The notes beneath the pieces are model-generated. The model searched no databases and was not told where the DNA came from. It saw nothing but the letters and a program-made list of their open reading frames with translations. DNA of 64,000 nt from NCBI GenBank assembly GCA_020747065.1, contig JAGMVK010000008.1, forward strand, positions 2,418,001-2,482,000, given 5' to 3'. This document shows positions 45,710 through 57,523 of this stretch, in pieces. A program made the position numbers and the translations under genes. Numbering within the stretch: the first letter of the stretch is position 1; each line of letters opens with the position of its first letter. This stretch comes from Cadophora sp. MPI-SDFR-AT-0126 (lineage: Eukaryota > Ascomycota > Leotiomycetes > Helotiales > Ploettnerulaceae).

Positions 45710-47516
45710 GATTGTGAGACGATGTAGGAGTTATTGAAAGCGGTGTATATGAGATGGACGTTGTTGGTACAGACAGATTTGAATGGATACTCCATGGTGC
45801 GAAGCTTCTTATATAAAGAAGCTTTTGGACGAGCTTCGGGAGTTTTCGACCGACTTGGTCCGCTAAATCTATATCTAAGGAGGTGGGAGACTCTACTTCG
45901 TACGGGGGGCAATAATCCGAGGTTTTCTGTCTGTGTGGTATACTAGAATGTTCCTCTTTTCAAGGGACATCAACCAATCAACCAATCCGCTTCATTCGTT
46001 TTCTTCTCAAATCAGTAAACACCGGGTCAGTCAGCACAGACTCAAAAGGTCAGATTATTTCAACAAGTACCAAGTATTTAGTAATCTCCAGTAGAATGGG
46101 GTAGAATTACCAACCAAGTAAAAGCCAGCTGAGAGACAAATCTCGGGCTCGGAGCAATAAATGGCAAGGTTAGGATGTTTTGAGGCATTGATCGGGCAAT
46201 GATTACTCAACATGCCCAAGTTGGTTCCTGGAACGACCTAGAATTTATTTCTTAAGGTTTTCCCCTGCCGTCTGCTTCGTACCATATGTGGTATGGTCGA
46301 AATGGCCCGGATTTTATATATGTGCGCGTGCTCGAAATTTCTAGATCTCGGTAGACTAAGTTCCACTTTTTTGGTTGATATTTATTCAGGAGGAGGGGGA
46401 GGGCGAAGCATACATTGGTAATGTATCCATCGGCGTTAAGTTACCAATTTCCAGCCCATTGACCGAACTTTTTCACGGCTATTTTCCATGCTCATGAGAC
46501 CAATTCATTGTGCTGGTCAACTCTTCAAGGAAAAGTTCCTGCCACCCTTATGCCTTTCGTAGATACACCAGATGCTATTCAGCATTATAGCTTATCTCAA
46601 CCTCACACTCGTTCACTTCACCAGCTGAATCTTCCAAAACGGTACGCCTACTTGTTGATTTGGTACCAAAGCTAGCACCTTTTGTTCTCATCATTCCTTG
46701 CCTTGCACTCTCATTTGGAGAGTTGGCGCAAGTCAAAAATCGAGCCTCCAAGATGAGTGAATCATAGGATTATTTCATTTCTGGTGGTGGAAGCTCTGGT
46801 CTGGATGTCGCGGACCGATTGACCCAGGATCGCGCAATTACATTATCTCAGGCGCTATGCCCCTTGCACCTTCCACGCATCCAATTTCTACCATCTGAGC
46901 CATTGTCAGGAAGGTGACTTCAAGTATGATTTCTTTGACAGCTTATTACTCTGGGACTAATTGTAAACTCTCCTAAGCATCGAATCTGGTCCAGGCACGG
47001 AAAGTAGCGGCTTGTGTTGACGGGATACTTGTAGTGTTGGAATGGTGCAGCGCTTCAGTGCTGATGTTTAAATAAAGTCTGCTACTCCGAGTCCCGTCAA
47101 AAAGAGGCTCCTATCCTTCATGCAAGAAGTCATTGTGCCTTTCTAGCATTTATGATTGAACTTTAATCCACATCACTGCTAATTTCACGGTCTCACAGAG
47201 CCAGGCTTACCTGATCCTACCGACGGCGATAAGATCTCCTCTAGGTCTTCTATATGATAGCTCTAAGTTGCAAGAGGAAACTCAGGACTGCTGGGCGGAA
47301 GGCTACAGGGTGGTCAAAGGATGTCCGAAATGTTTACAGGGAAAATGTTGGAAGAGATGAAGGGGTCGATCAAATGAGACACTGGCTTCCTGCACGGCTA
47401 AACGACTTCTTCAACAAGCACCAGGAACAAAAATTGGAATTCTATTGACAATTGACAGAACTCCTCGATCAGAGACCTTGACTTACTGCCATTTCATACA
47501 CAACCATTATCACCGT
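45710..47516. other. 1.8-kb gene-free region
   Basis: No open frame with domain features was found on either strand. The left end holds the promoter of the short-chain dehydrogenase. A purine-rich tract (AGGAGGAGGGGGAGGGCGAA) lies near 46389-46410. No repeats or mobile-element features stand out. Confidence 0.4.
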
Positions 47517-49276
47517 TCATTGACAGTCCTTCGGTCGGAGAGGCAAAGTAGCTGTCCAGCCTCGTGTCCACTGTCCCTGTATGTTTACATCAACACGCTG
47601 CTGCAATGCTGTCTCGCCTTCAAGATTGTCCGATGCTGGTCGTGTCGTCAATACGTCTTTAACACTGCAATTGACCTGGACGGCGGATTTCTGGGGTGTC
47701 GGGAAGGCTTCCTCGCGCCATGTCATCTCTGCTTGAGCAGCCTCATTGTGTATATGTTCTGGATCGGTGACATGCTCGTCCATTTTTCCAAGCTCACCCG
47801 TGAACAAAGATTCTGATTTGCAGCATTCGGACTGTGTGTCATTTTGAGAGGTCAGTAGAGGACCGATCAAGGAAGAGTCGGAGTCGGTACTGTCATCAAC
47901 GAGTGTCTCTTGGTCGGGAGAAATCAGGCACTGGAGCAAGGTAGGATTGGGGCAATCTTTTTCCAACTTTTCGCTTTCACCATCCTTAGGCGACTGGGGA
48001 TCCTTGCAATCACCTTCCATATTTCCAAAGGTATCAAGTCTCTCTTGCAAATCACAGAAGTGCTCACTCGTTATTTTCACGAGGTCTCGAATGTCTTGTT
48101 CCATGTTTGACAAAGGCATCTGTCCGAATTTGCAAACTCTCTCAGAGAACGAAGCAATCCGAGACGCAGTATCTGGATCAACGTTGTCGTGTAGCTGGTC
48201 GTCCATGGTCAGTTGCAATTTGCCAAAGTTATTCCTTGCAGTGACTATTGCTTTCTCGAAGTGAGCGGTGAATGTGTTTAACACATCAGTGGACACCTGA
48301 CTGAACCTGGATGCCAATGCGAAGACTTCTTCCTGGAGCTGCCGGTTCAAGGCTTCGGAGCGTTCCAGATCTAGAAAGACATGATGTGTGGCGTTCAATT
48401 CGTTCTGTAATCGCTTATTCTCGTCTTGTAGGATGGTGAGGTTGATACGTTGCTGCCACGACTGGTCGTCATCGAGAAGATCATCGAAGCATCCATCAGT
48501 GTGATCCGAATGACTTGGCTGCAAATGATGTACCGAGTGATCATCATCGGAATAGATATCCTCTGGCGTGTCAACGAGCTCTACTGTGTGGCTATGGGAC
48601 TCGTCATCTTGTTGCAGATTTGAGATCTTGGTACTAACTTCCGCTCGCAGTCTCTCATATGCCCTATTCAGTCCCGCAATCTTGCCATTGAACTCCGTCC
48701 TCAAGATAGATTTCTCGATTTCCCCTGCTTTTCTTGTCACGTCAAGATTATGGCGAAGAATATCGCGTTCATTCCGTAGCCTGGCAGCATTGACCCCATA
48801 TTCGTGCAAAACTCCACTCAGTCGGGTGTATTCCTTATCGACGTTCTCCGCTTGGTTTAGGACGGCCTTGGTCTGGTACTCTCGCTCTTCCTGCAGCATC
48901 TTGTTCTGTAGCTTGAGCAACTTGTTGATCTCTTGGCCGTTCTTCAGATCTCTGTTCTCGTCATTCAGCTGGACAATGCGTTTGACTAGTATATCGGTGA
49001 ACTCCTTGTCGTGTTCTGTTCGAGATTCGACGAAGTTCAGATTCGCTCGTTCGATAATACCGAGGAGTCTGTGATATGTCGTCAGCCATTGGGCGTTAGT
49101 CTTCCAAGGCCATATTACTCGTCATTTCGAGCCGTGAGCGTCTCTGTTGCCTCACTCAGGCGTTTATGCTCTGCCTCAAGAGTTCCAAGGTAGATCAAAA
49201 AGCTGCTGGGGTCCTTGACCACAGAAGTAGCCAAGTCTTGTGCATGTGGGAGGAAACCAGGCCCTGGAAACCCCAT
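47517..49276 (-). CDS. coiled-coil protein of unknown function
   Basis: Exons 49119-49276 and 47517-49068 join across a 50-nt intron (GTAATA...ATCACAG) to 1710 nt, or 569 residues, phases consistent. After the start MGFPGPGFLPHAQDLATSVV, long heptad-like stretches dominate: TLEAEHKRLSEATETL, ILVKRIVQLNDENRDL, LKLQNKMLQEEREY and ILQDENKRLQNEL. An acidic insert (DTPEDIYSDDDHSVHHL) and an S/D-rich C-terminal half follow, ending LPLRPKDCQ. I recognise no enzyme or known structural family. It may be a scaffold or cytoskeletal adaptor, but that is a guess from composition only. Confidence 0.7.
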
Positions 49277-49743
49277 GGCGAATAGATTTGCTATTTGGCT
49301 TTGACCTTTTGTAAAGGTAATGAATCTTGGATGCAGATGAAATGAATGACAGCACTCAGTTCGATCGAGCTGAATATGAAATATGAGACCCTTTAATGAT
49401 GGCTTGGATGTTGCAGAGTGTCAAAGTATGTTGGTGTTGATTGGGATTTAGAAGGGCTTCTGCGGTCGAGACCACGGGCAACAATCGATCACATTTGGAA
49501 GGAAGGAGCCATCTGATTGATGGAAGTAATTTCATTATTGTATACTAAGAAAGTACAATCGCAATGCGCTGTTGAAAATCCCACAAAAGTCGTTCCTTCC
49601 TCTTGGGCAGAACTGAATTATATCGCCAAACTCTTTCCAAATACTTCAACAGTTTTCGCTTCTCGTACACTCAAACAAATCCCTAACCATGAACCTCACA
49701 TATTTCCAGATACCTCTCGGAACGATCTACAATCACCAACTAC
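49277..49743. other. intergenic region
   Basis: About 0.47 kb between the start of the coiled-coil gene (49276, minus) and the stop of the CCCH gene (49744, minus). It should contain the promoter of the former. A 76-codon plus-strand frame has no features. Confidence 0.35.
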
Positions 49744-51240
49744 CTAATGTCCATTGAAAATCCCTCTTCCATGCGCCTCCCGCATACTCAACAACAGCAG
49801 CCTGGCCTCCCACTCAGCAACGTCGCAAGTCGATTTATGCGCTTTGACTCTCATATGGATCTCCCTCTTCTTCTTAACCTGCTCCATGGTAGCTGGATGT
49901 CTGCCCAGCACATTGCCCTCCCATACGCAGCCTTCGGGCTGCCTCGACACAGCCTGCTCGCAGAACCGATGCTCATGCGCGAAACGGCAAGCAGTTGGCC
50001 CGCCCTTGTTGAATGGTCCACATCCGCTTCCATTCTCGTCATTGTAGTTTGGGCACAAAGGAATAAACTGGCAGTTGACTCCGAGGGGACATGGTGCCGC
50101 GTTGGCGAGAGAGTATGGACAGATGCCGTACCAGCGGGGTGGCAGCAGGGCAATAATACTGTGCGCTGGTCCTGGTTGGAGAGGGTTTCCTGGAAATGGC
50201 TGGGCTTGTTGCCTCTGTCGACCACGTGGCTGATCTTGAGATGGATCTTGTACAGCGTAGGAGGTGTTGTATCTGGTTGGTGTAGAAGAAGCGAGTAGAT
50301 CCCAATCTTTACCAGGGCTTCGTGTCTTGGTGATCTTTTCTGGGCTGCGAGTGCGGAACTCCTCTGGGGTAATATAAGGTGGAATGAATGCCTGCTAGGA
50401 TAAGTCAGCATCTACCTTAAGATTCTGGGTATATTGGCTGTGGCTCAATTGAATTCAAAGAGACGTACTGCATTGGGGTCCAGGCTCTTAGCTCCAAGAC
50501 TATCATCAGTGCTCCATGAAGAACGATCCGTTCCCTGTTCGCTGCCCTCTTCGCCATGTCTCGGCCCAGGACAACCATCCACTCCCTCACTGATCCAGTT
50601 CTCCATCGCAATGCCCATGCCTGGTCCGCTACTAGTACTCATCGCCATGCTCAATCCATTTCCAGCTCCAGAACTCGAAACAGGCTGTCCTTTCGCAGCA
50701 GCAAGCTGACTGTGTAACGACTCAATATACTTCCAAAGAATGGCCTGCTTGGCGCTGGCAACCCGAAACAGCTCCTCATATCTGCCTCGAGCAGCTTTGT
50801 GATCGATTCGAGTGTTGGCCAGGTCCTCAGTCACTGACTGGAGCTCAGCCGATGTACGTGTGAGATCGGCTCTCAAGGCGTCGCGATCATTGACAAGGCT
50901 CTGGACGGCTTCGAAGATGCGACTCGCATTCTCAGAGACTGCGACTTGCAGAGAGTGTGGGTCGGTGACAAATGGATAGCTTGCAAACGGCGAGGCTGAC
51001 CGCATAGAAGGTGAAGTCGCAGTCAACGCAGAATTCGAACACGAGATCTCCTTGTCCATCTGAACAGAGGGCTCCTTCAATCTCGCAGGCGCGAGATTAG
51101 GCGAAGGCGTGATATATTCTAAACCTGGGAAAGATGTCGTAGGGTGAGGTAATGAGGGGACTAGATGTGTCAGCTTATGGTCTGTTTGGGCCCCGAGTAT
51201 CCTCACTGATCTTGTCGTTGTTTACCATGTAGGGAATCAT
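49744..51240 (-). CDS. CCCH-type zinc-finger protein with coiled coil
   Basis: Exons 51207-51240, 50469-51160 and 49744-50391 join over introns of 46 and 77 nt to 1374 nt, or 457 residues, all phases consistent. The middle contains a coiled coil (IFEAVQSLVNDRDALRADL, then TSAELQSVTEDLANTR). The C-terminal part is cysteine-rich: YGICPYSLANAAPCPLGVNC, FIPLCPNYND, GCGPFNKGGPTACRFAHEH and RFCEQAV, arranged as CCCH-like zinc-binding groups. Such fungal proteins are usually thought to bind RNA or DNA and may localise to the nucleus or cytoplasm. The last stretch is basic and ends GRGIFNGH. Start ATG 51240 is chosen because it alone gives consistent splicing; an internal ATG 51206 would require dropping the first exon. 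Confidence 0.75.
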
Positions 51241-52521
51241 TGTCGCTGATCTTGGCCTAACGCGATCGCATCGAGCTGAAGTTCTCAGCTCCGAATGCGG
51301 TGACACCTCCTCTAGACAGTCGGCAGACTCCATTATGATCTATGATAAGCGTCCTGGAAAGAAATTGTATTGATCTGAGATCCTGAGATCGTGGTCTCTG
51401 TTTGGTCAGCACAAATGGAAAGTAAACAAAGAACAACAAACGCATGAGCGTGCCAGGTACCTCTACAAATGCAATGCAAAGCGAAGGCAGAGCTGAAGCT
51501 TCCTGGAGAATCGCAGAAAAAGCTATTCTTCAAAGTCTCTGTTGTGAATGACTGCGAGATGTTGAGAGTCTTCGAATCTCCAGGCTGGGTGTTTGTCGTT
51601 GGCGGTCAGTTTGGTGTTCGCTCGCGTGCTGTAGGCGGCTAAGCGCATGAACACAATGTGCATTACTTTCTTGCCTTTTAGTGTGGGGTTCTGCTGACAA
51701 AAGAAAGTACCATCTCGGGTATATGCACTAGAAAGAATTGAAAGTTGAATTTCAGTTAATAGACATTTAAGTACTATGGGTTTTCTTAAGGCTTTGGATG
51801 CTCGCAGCGCACAATTGTCGGGATTCGTCCAACTCCAGCTGGCGCAAGTGTCGATATATTTATTCAATAGCTTCCTTGACTAATATCGTGCTTTGTTGCT
51901 TGATATGTCTTTTTAAAATGCTCAAGATAGAGAGAAATGTGTTGCCGTCTCAGGCCTATATTGGCTTGAAGTCGCACAAATGTATCTATTCTTTGCCTCA
52001 AAAGACTTCCTGGCAACCAAGACTCTACCCACTCGACCAGATGGAAATAATTTAACAAGAAATTGCAAACAGCCCGACACCATCGTGTATATTAACCTCA
52101 TGAGACCACTTTCGACTATCAATTCGTCCAGAATCCGGTGTCAACGTCTTATCTCCACCGCAACCTGTAGTATCAATAGCTCTTCTGCAGAATTATCAAG
52201 TCCAGAGACCCCGTTAATTTCATTATAACTGTTGCTCAAGTAGCCCATGCACAGCCGTATATTTTCTGACTGTCGCTCCACTCAAAACGAAACAAACACA
52301 GTTGATTTCCTTATCTCATCGTAAATTTCGCTTTCGTACATACAGATCGTACTATCTCAGATGCAAAAAGGCCACGACTTAATATATGTATAAACAATCA
52401 ACACAAGATGCAACTCGTCTCCAGTCGTAAGAGAAGGGAAGCAATCCACCCAAAGTAAACACAGCCTCGCTTGCATCCGCCTCACGTGATTGGACACGCG
52501 TTGAAGACGAGCGGATCACAC
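51241..52521. other. 1.3-kb gene-free region
   Basis: Several short frames on both strands (for example 51523-51867 minus and 51980-52228 plus) lack domain features. The left end should contain the CCCH gene promoter and 5' leader. The stretch 51700-52300 is fairly AT-rich. Confidence 0.4.
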
Positions 52522-53125
52522 TCAGCCAAACACGAGAGCCGCCAAACCCTCTTCCTTAGCTCTGTTCTTCTCTTCTTCAATCATCCGGCTCCGAATATCC
52601 GAGCCTTTCCTCCCTCGAAATGAAATTCTCCTACGACGGCACCAAGCTGCAAAGTCTGCCAGAAGAGCGAAGACATCGAATACCCCTTCAAAGATGTAGC
52701 TGGCCCAAAGAAGCTCTCTGCTGTTCCACAGACTGCCAACAGAAAAATTGAAACCTTCACAAGAGCTCATGCGGCAGAGTTTGGTCCAAGACTATAAGAT
52801 ATGGAAACGCTATCATAGAGCAGTAGATGAATGGAGGGCGGAGCTCATTACTTGGAACACACCAGCCGATCCAAATGAAACCCACGTTGGGGGTCTGACA
52901 TGAAGAGCTTGCATTGTGGACGTAGCTGGTATTTTTGAAGAAGAGGTTTGAGGTATGCTTGCCCAAGTTTCTGCAAGCTGCGATGCAAGAGAGTAGAGTC
53001 TTAGCTGGCCAGCATGGAGACTTTAGGTGGAATCTGGTGGAAATGAGAGCTTCGAGTATTAGTCTCAAGATCTCAGATGGAGTTTCTGCGGTACTTCTGG
53101 TACTCAACTCTTTGGCTACGATCAT
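52522..53125 (-). CDS. hypothetical protein, possibly F-box-like, exon structure unclear
   Basis: Two minus-strand frames overlap: 52757-53125 and 52522-52770. The first begins with a helix resembling an F-box start (ETPSEILRLILEALISTRF, then LLSCIAACRNLGKH). The second contains ELLWASYIFEGVFDVFALL and a basic tail (WCRRRRISFRGRKG). They could be joined by a short intron around 52800-52870 ending CTTATAG, but the donor site is weak. Alternatively they are remains of a broken gene. I do not recognise a family beyond the F-box-like pattern, so this is a tentative call. Confidence 0.3.
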
Positions 53126-53601
53126 AATGGTAAGGGGAAGACGCCATGCACTTGTGACTTAGCTTTGGTGAAATTCAAAAAAATCAAATGCTGACAGGTT
53201 CAGTATGGGAAAGCTACAAAACAAGAAGATCTATGATCATCACTGCAACTCCGTAGGTACTCAAGGGTTCGTGAGGTTCAAAATAAGACAAGTCCATTCT
53301 CTGACCCCGATTCCACTGCAGCATTGGCTGCCAGTTTTACTAATCCTAGAATTCCAGAGTCAATTTCTCAAAGCGTATTGTACAAACCCGAGACTCTTCC
53401 CTAGATACGAGGATAATTGATAAATGTGACGTGGAAGATTGTGTACATAGATCTTTAGACCTTCGTAGGAGTTGGCTAGAAACGCAGGGAACAAAGCAAA
53501 ATGCAAGTCGTTTACAGTCAGCATGCTTAGCTTCGCGTTGCCCACTCAGAGGCTGGTTTTGTTTGTCATTTTTTTCCATTGTATCTTCTACAAATGTACC
53601 A
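53126..53601. other. intergenic region
   Basis: No supported gene between the tentative gene on the left and the stop of the 2EXR gene at 53602. Short open frames on the minus strand (53346-53579) lack features. Confidence 0.35.
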
Positions 53602-55063
53602 CTAAGGAAGACCTTTCTGTATGCTCAAAGCAACATTGAGCGTCTGTGAAATCATCATATACTCGTTTGCGGTCAAAACCTCCATTGGTGGATACGAAAC
53701 GTTGTGCTGCTTCTGCCATGAGGCCCGAATACTTTCATAGCAAAAACGACTGTGGTTGCCATCCCAGATCAAGCTAGAATGGTCTTCATCATACTCGCCT
53801 TCCTCAATTCTGCCAAATCCCTCGAGACTTCCACCACTCGTATAACCGTCAGGATCGCAAATGATGGCCATGATCTGTAGATTTGGGAATAAAGGTATGA
53901 AGAAGACAGTACGGCTTGTGAGAATTGCAATCTGCTGCTTGTTCAGAGTTTCCCTGTTGCAGTCGAGCATCAGCACTTTTTCAGGGCAGACTCTTTTGAG
54001 GAGAGGACTTGGGAGGAAAGGAGGGGTTGACTCATGAAATATTGTTCAACATCGGGGGAAACTAGGATTGCTCGAGTACTTACACGCTTGCCTCATCATC
54101 TTCAGTCATAGCCACAAACGCCAGGTGTTGAAGACCTTGAAGTACTGTGAAGTCGGTAAAAGTAGCGCGATTCGAGTTGATGACCTTTTGGAGCGTTAAC
54201 CATGTCGTGTCTTTCAGTTTCATAGGAATCTGATCAGCATACCTTACCCACAGTCATTAAGATTCGCTCAATATTGCCAATCACAACCAGATCATGAGGA
54301 CTAATGCGAATCTCCTTGTTTCTATCCTCGGATGGCAAATGGATGGGATATGCCTTAACTGCAACATGTCGAGACTCCTTGCAAGCACTAAGCATACTGA
54401 GATTGGCGTCGGTGGTACTGAAGATCAATCCATATTTTGGCAATTCGTAGAGCTCCGAGAGTCCATCTTGGTTGTCCTTCTTGACCTGTTTCATTCCTCG
54501 GACTAGGGATTCGGGGCCGTCGATGCGCAGAATTCGGCGAGTGGGCAAGGCGTATTTCCCTAGCCACATGAGGATGGTCAGCGATGGTCAGTAAAGAAAA
54601 TTGAAATAAGGGAACAGCAAATCGAACTAGGAGTGAAGAAATAATCTGCCGGATGATAAGTAATTGGTTTGAGCCTACAAATCTTGAGTCTGAGCTCCTC
54701 TGCGAGGCTTCCAAACTTGATGAAGGTACCAAATTCCTGGGAGTGTCAGCAGAATGCAAAGTGAGTGTCAAGGGAAACTTACGGCATCACCAGCCAGAGC
54801 TTGTAGATCTGGAGGCTCATCATCGTCAAGATCCTGCTAATAAATCGGATTCTGCTCGAGGCTGAAGCAGCGACAACTAAATCGGAGTCCTTTAGACTTA
54901 CAGCAATGTCGTCGGTGACCATTGGAGAAAACAACTCCTGGCACTCGATTGATGAACCTTTTTGCTCCATACTCTCCAAATTACCAGCATTAGCTAACTT
55001 GGCTACTTCCTCTGCCTTGGCCGCTCTCTCGCGGAGGAGCTTGCGAATGTACTTCTGTACCAT
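53602..55063 (-). CDS. 2EXR-domain protein, intact, six exons
   Basis: Exons 54902-55063, 54783-54833, 54679-54736, 54243-54559, 54084-54184 and 53602-53992 join to 1080 nt, or 359 residues, all phases consistent. A basic helical N-terminus (YIRKLLRERAAKAEEVAKL) precedes the 2EXR signature, which is split by a 119-nt intron: KFGSLAEELRLKI and W91-KYALP. The second block is LSACKESRHVAVKAYPIHLP, then EIRISPHDLVVIGNIERIL, LQGLQHLAFVAM and FIPLFPNLQIMAI, in the order typical of the family. The small 17-codon second exon encodes an acidic linker. Molecular function is unknown. It is divergent from a closely related but broken gene at 55855-56978. Confidence 0.8.
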
Positions 55064-55854
55064 TGTGAGGTTGTCGAAGGCGTGTCGAAAGGGTGTCGAA
55101 AGAGTGTCAGGAGTGTGGAAGGTTCAACCGGTCTGCCTAGACAAGGGGAAAGGGTTGTAGCACAGAAGAGGTTTGCGTTGTCGAGGTGATCTTGAAGTTG
55201 AGATCGGAGAGCTACGCGACTGTTCCTCGAGGAGCTGCAAACGCACAAACTTGTTAGCGTAAAATGCACAATCGCCACCCCTGTAGAACATGGAAGTCAA
55301 TATCAGGCCTCAAGGGCTTCATACAGTCTGTCTGCTTATGTCTGTCACTTTATTATTATTTTAGGAACGAGCAGATGCATTGAGCAATTGGTTTTAGGCA
55401 AAGTATTACGCACAAGGAATTTGGGCCAACTGGTCATTGTTGAGATTCAAATAACTCATCAGCACAATACCTCGATCTCATTAGGCAAATAGCCTTCTCA
55501 ATGAAAGTCCGAAGGTTTGCAAAGTTCCCCCATTTCAGCCCCGCATGTTCTGTAAGTGACCTGCATGTAAAGACTGTCAGGTTCTACAACTTGTGGGATC
55601 GAATACTAGATAATCTAATGCAATGCTATATTATAGTGGGCTGTCTGCTCGCGCTTAATGTCCTTTTATACCAACAGGACATTGTCTGTATTAGTGCGTA
55701 TTCTTTGTTGCCGATTTGAGAGTTCCTTCGCCAACGTCTCGGCGACGTGTAACTTATTGATTGTCTCGCCTATTTTCTTCTCCCACAACACGGCGACCGT
55801 CCAACATTGCTCGTTTGAAAATAACAGCAGTTGACTTAGGAGACGAATCTCATC
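55064..55854. promoter_or_regulatory. divergent region between paired 2EXR loci
   Basis: About 0.79 kb between the start of the intact minus-strand 2EXR gene (55063) and the ATG of the broken plus-strand one (55855). A minus-strand frame (55666-56022) antisense to the latter is featureless. The promoter of the intact gene should lie at the left end. Confidence 0.35.
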
Positions 55855-56978
55855 ATGTCGATCGTATTTCATTACAACAGGTCTTCTTCTTCTCTTTCGG
55901 AACCCGATGACGGTTGCTATACTAGCGATGAGAGTCTTGAGACGTTCACTCTGTTCCCTAGATTGCCTCCTGAGCTCCGAGAGCAGATATGGGAAAAGGC
56001 GTTGCCAGGTGAGTAAGATCATCTACAATCAGAGGACAGCAACGAACCACACCTAAATACAAAAATTGCTGACTTGCACGTCCAACAGGTCGTCACGTTC
56101 TCCGACTGGAAGGTCTCGAGAATCCTTTCTACTGAATCAAATTCGAAGGTTCGTCCATGGGCAGTCACGACTTCTGGTTCGAAACTATGACCTATACACT
56201 CCAGACTTCAGCACCAAAGACAAGGATATCGGAATGCTTCGAGCTTGCGCAGAGAGTCAAGAGCCATTGTCATCAAGGCTTATCCTCTGTCCTTACCATC
56301 GATCGGCGGAAAAAAGGAGATTCGCTTCAACAAACACGACATTATCGTTTTCAAGAACGTCTACGATCTCTCTCAAGGTCTTCGTGATGTAACTCTCCAT
56401 ATCCCCATTTCTAATACCGCCGTATTATACAAAAAGGCTAACCAACAACTATCAGGCCGTCCTCCGCAAAAATCCAATCCCATCTACCATCAAAGAATCC
56501 AAAACCTGGGTTTCTATGCCTGCGAGCCTCAGCTGTCCGGTCGATCCCAGCCCGGAACAACATGTTCCGCAAACTCGCCACCATGGATCGCGGGTCTTTA
56601 GAGGTCATTCTCGGTATCTTTACTGCCACCGAAACCCTTGTCCTCATCTCAGATGGCCTCAAGAAAATCACGCGAAACGGAATCTGTGAGGAATTTGAGA
56701 TGGGAAAGAAGGCGTGTGATCGACATGATACTATCGCTCAGCAGTTCCTGGGTGCGGAAGCATCACGGGCGAGGAATAGGTTTCTGAGAAATGCGCGGTC
56801 GTTTCGGCCTTTCGGTATTAGTAGGACGCCGAAGGTTTTGATCATGGCGCGAAAAGACAAAGTTCATGAGGAGAGGGAAAACCCAGAGGTGGAGAAGAAG
56901 AATGAGAGGAACCTTTTGCTGAGAGGTGGACGGAGATTGGTCAGAAGGGTGAAGAAGCTGACAATGGATGAGCAGTGA
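55855..56978 (+). pseudogene. 2EXR-domain protein, degraded copy
   Basis: From ATG 55855 the protein reads into a canonical signature ETFTLFPRLPPELREQIWEK followed by ALP, then a phase-1 intron (from GTGAGT to TCCAACAG, acceptor 56088), then HVLRLEGLENPFY and a TGA. The next family block (NYDLYTPDFSTKDKDIGML) is in a second frame and the following one (RRESRAIVIKAYPLSLPS, then KEIRFNKHDIIVFKNV) in a third. A tail with MDRGSLEVILGIFTATETL and a basic C-terminus is in yet another frame, ending 56978. These blocks match those of the intact gene at 53602-55063 in order, so at least two or three frameshifts have broken this copy. Introns of normal size do not fit between the first blocks. Confidence 0.7.
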
Positions 56979-57523
56979 TGCGTGGCCGGTGAGAAGGGTT
57001 GGTGGAAGCGTCGTTGGTCTTGTGATGTTGGTATACTAGGTGGAATATTACCTGCAAAAAAATGTGCTTAATTGCTTGAGCAGAGGCACTGCAGGCGCCG
57101 CTGTTGTTCATCGGGACAGAAACGCTGACACTGAAAGGCGATCAGACTTTATGCTGATATATCGAATTGAGCGCCTTTCTTCATTCAAGTGCAAAATTAA
57201 AACTTTTCCTGTCATGACATGTTTGATTTTGAAACAGCACCCGCCAGCCGTTCGAGTTTCTGGTAGATTCAAAGTCAACACAGCATATAACATGTGTTGA
57301 GGTTAGATTTCAGAGCGGCAAGACAAACACGGTACCTGAACGGCTAGCAACCTGCTATTGAGTATATTAGATGCAAGCGAACTATGTGGATATCTATTTA
57401 CCAGAAGAGAATGCCTTGTCTATAACCGAAGATTGCTCAACAAAACGCCCATGCCAGTATGCAACGACCCAATCCACAGCCCAGCAAACGGAGTAATCAT
57501 GTGTCAACCGCTTCTCCAGAAGT
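56979..57523. other. convergent intergenic region
   Basis: About 0.55 kb between the end of the broken 2EXR locus (+) and the stop of the GH16 gene (-). No coding sequence with features. Confidence 0.35.

Noticed and set aside
47947..49074. Long plus-strand frames (105 and 168 codons) antisense to the coiled-coil gene
   Set aside because: They mirror the codon pattern of the minus-strand coding sequence, which has consistent splicing and a clear start.
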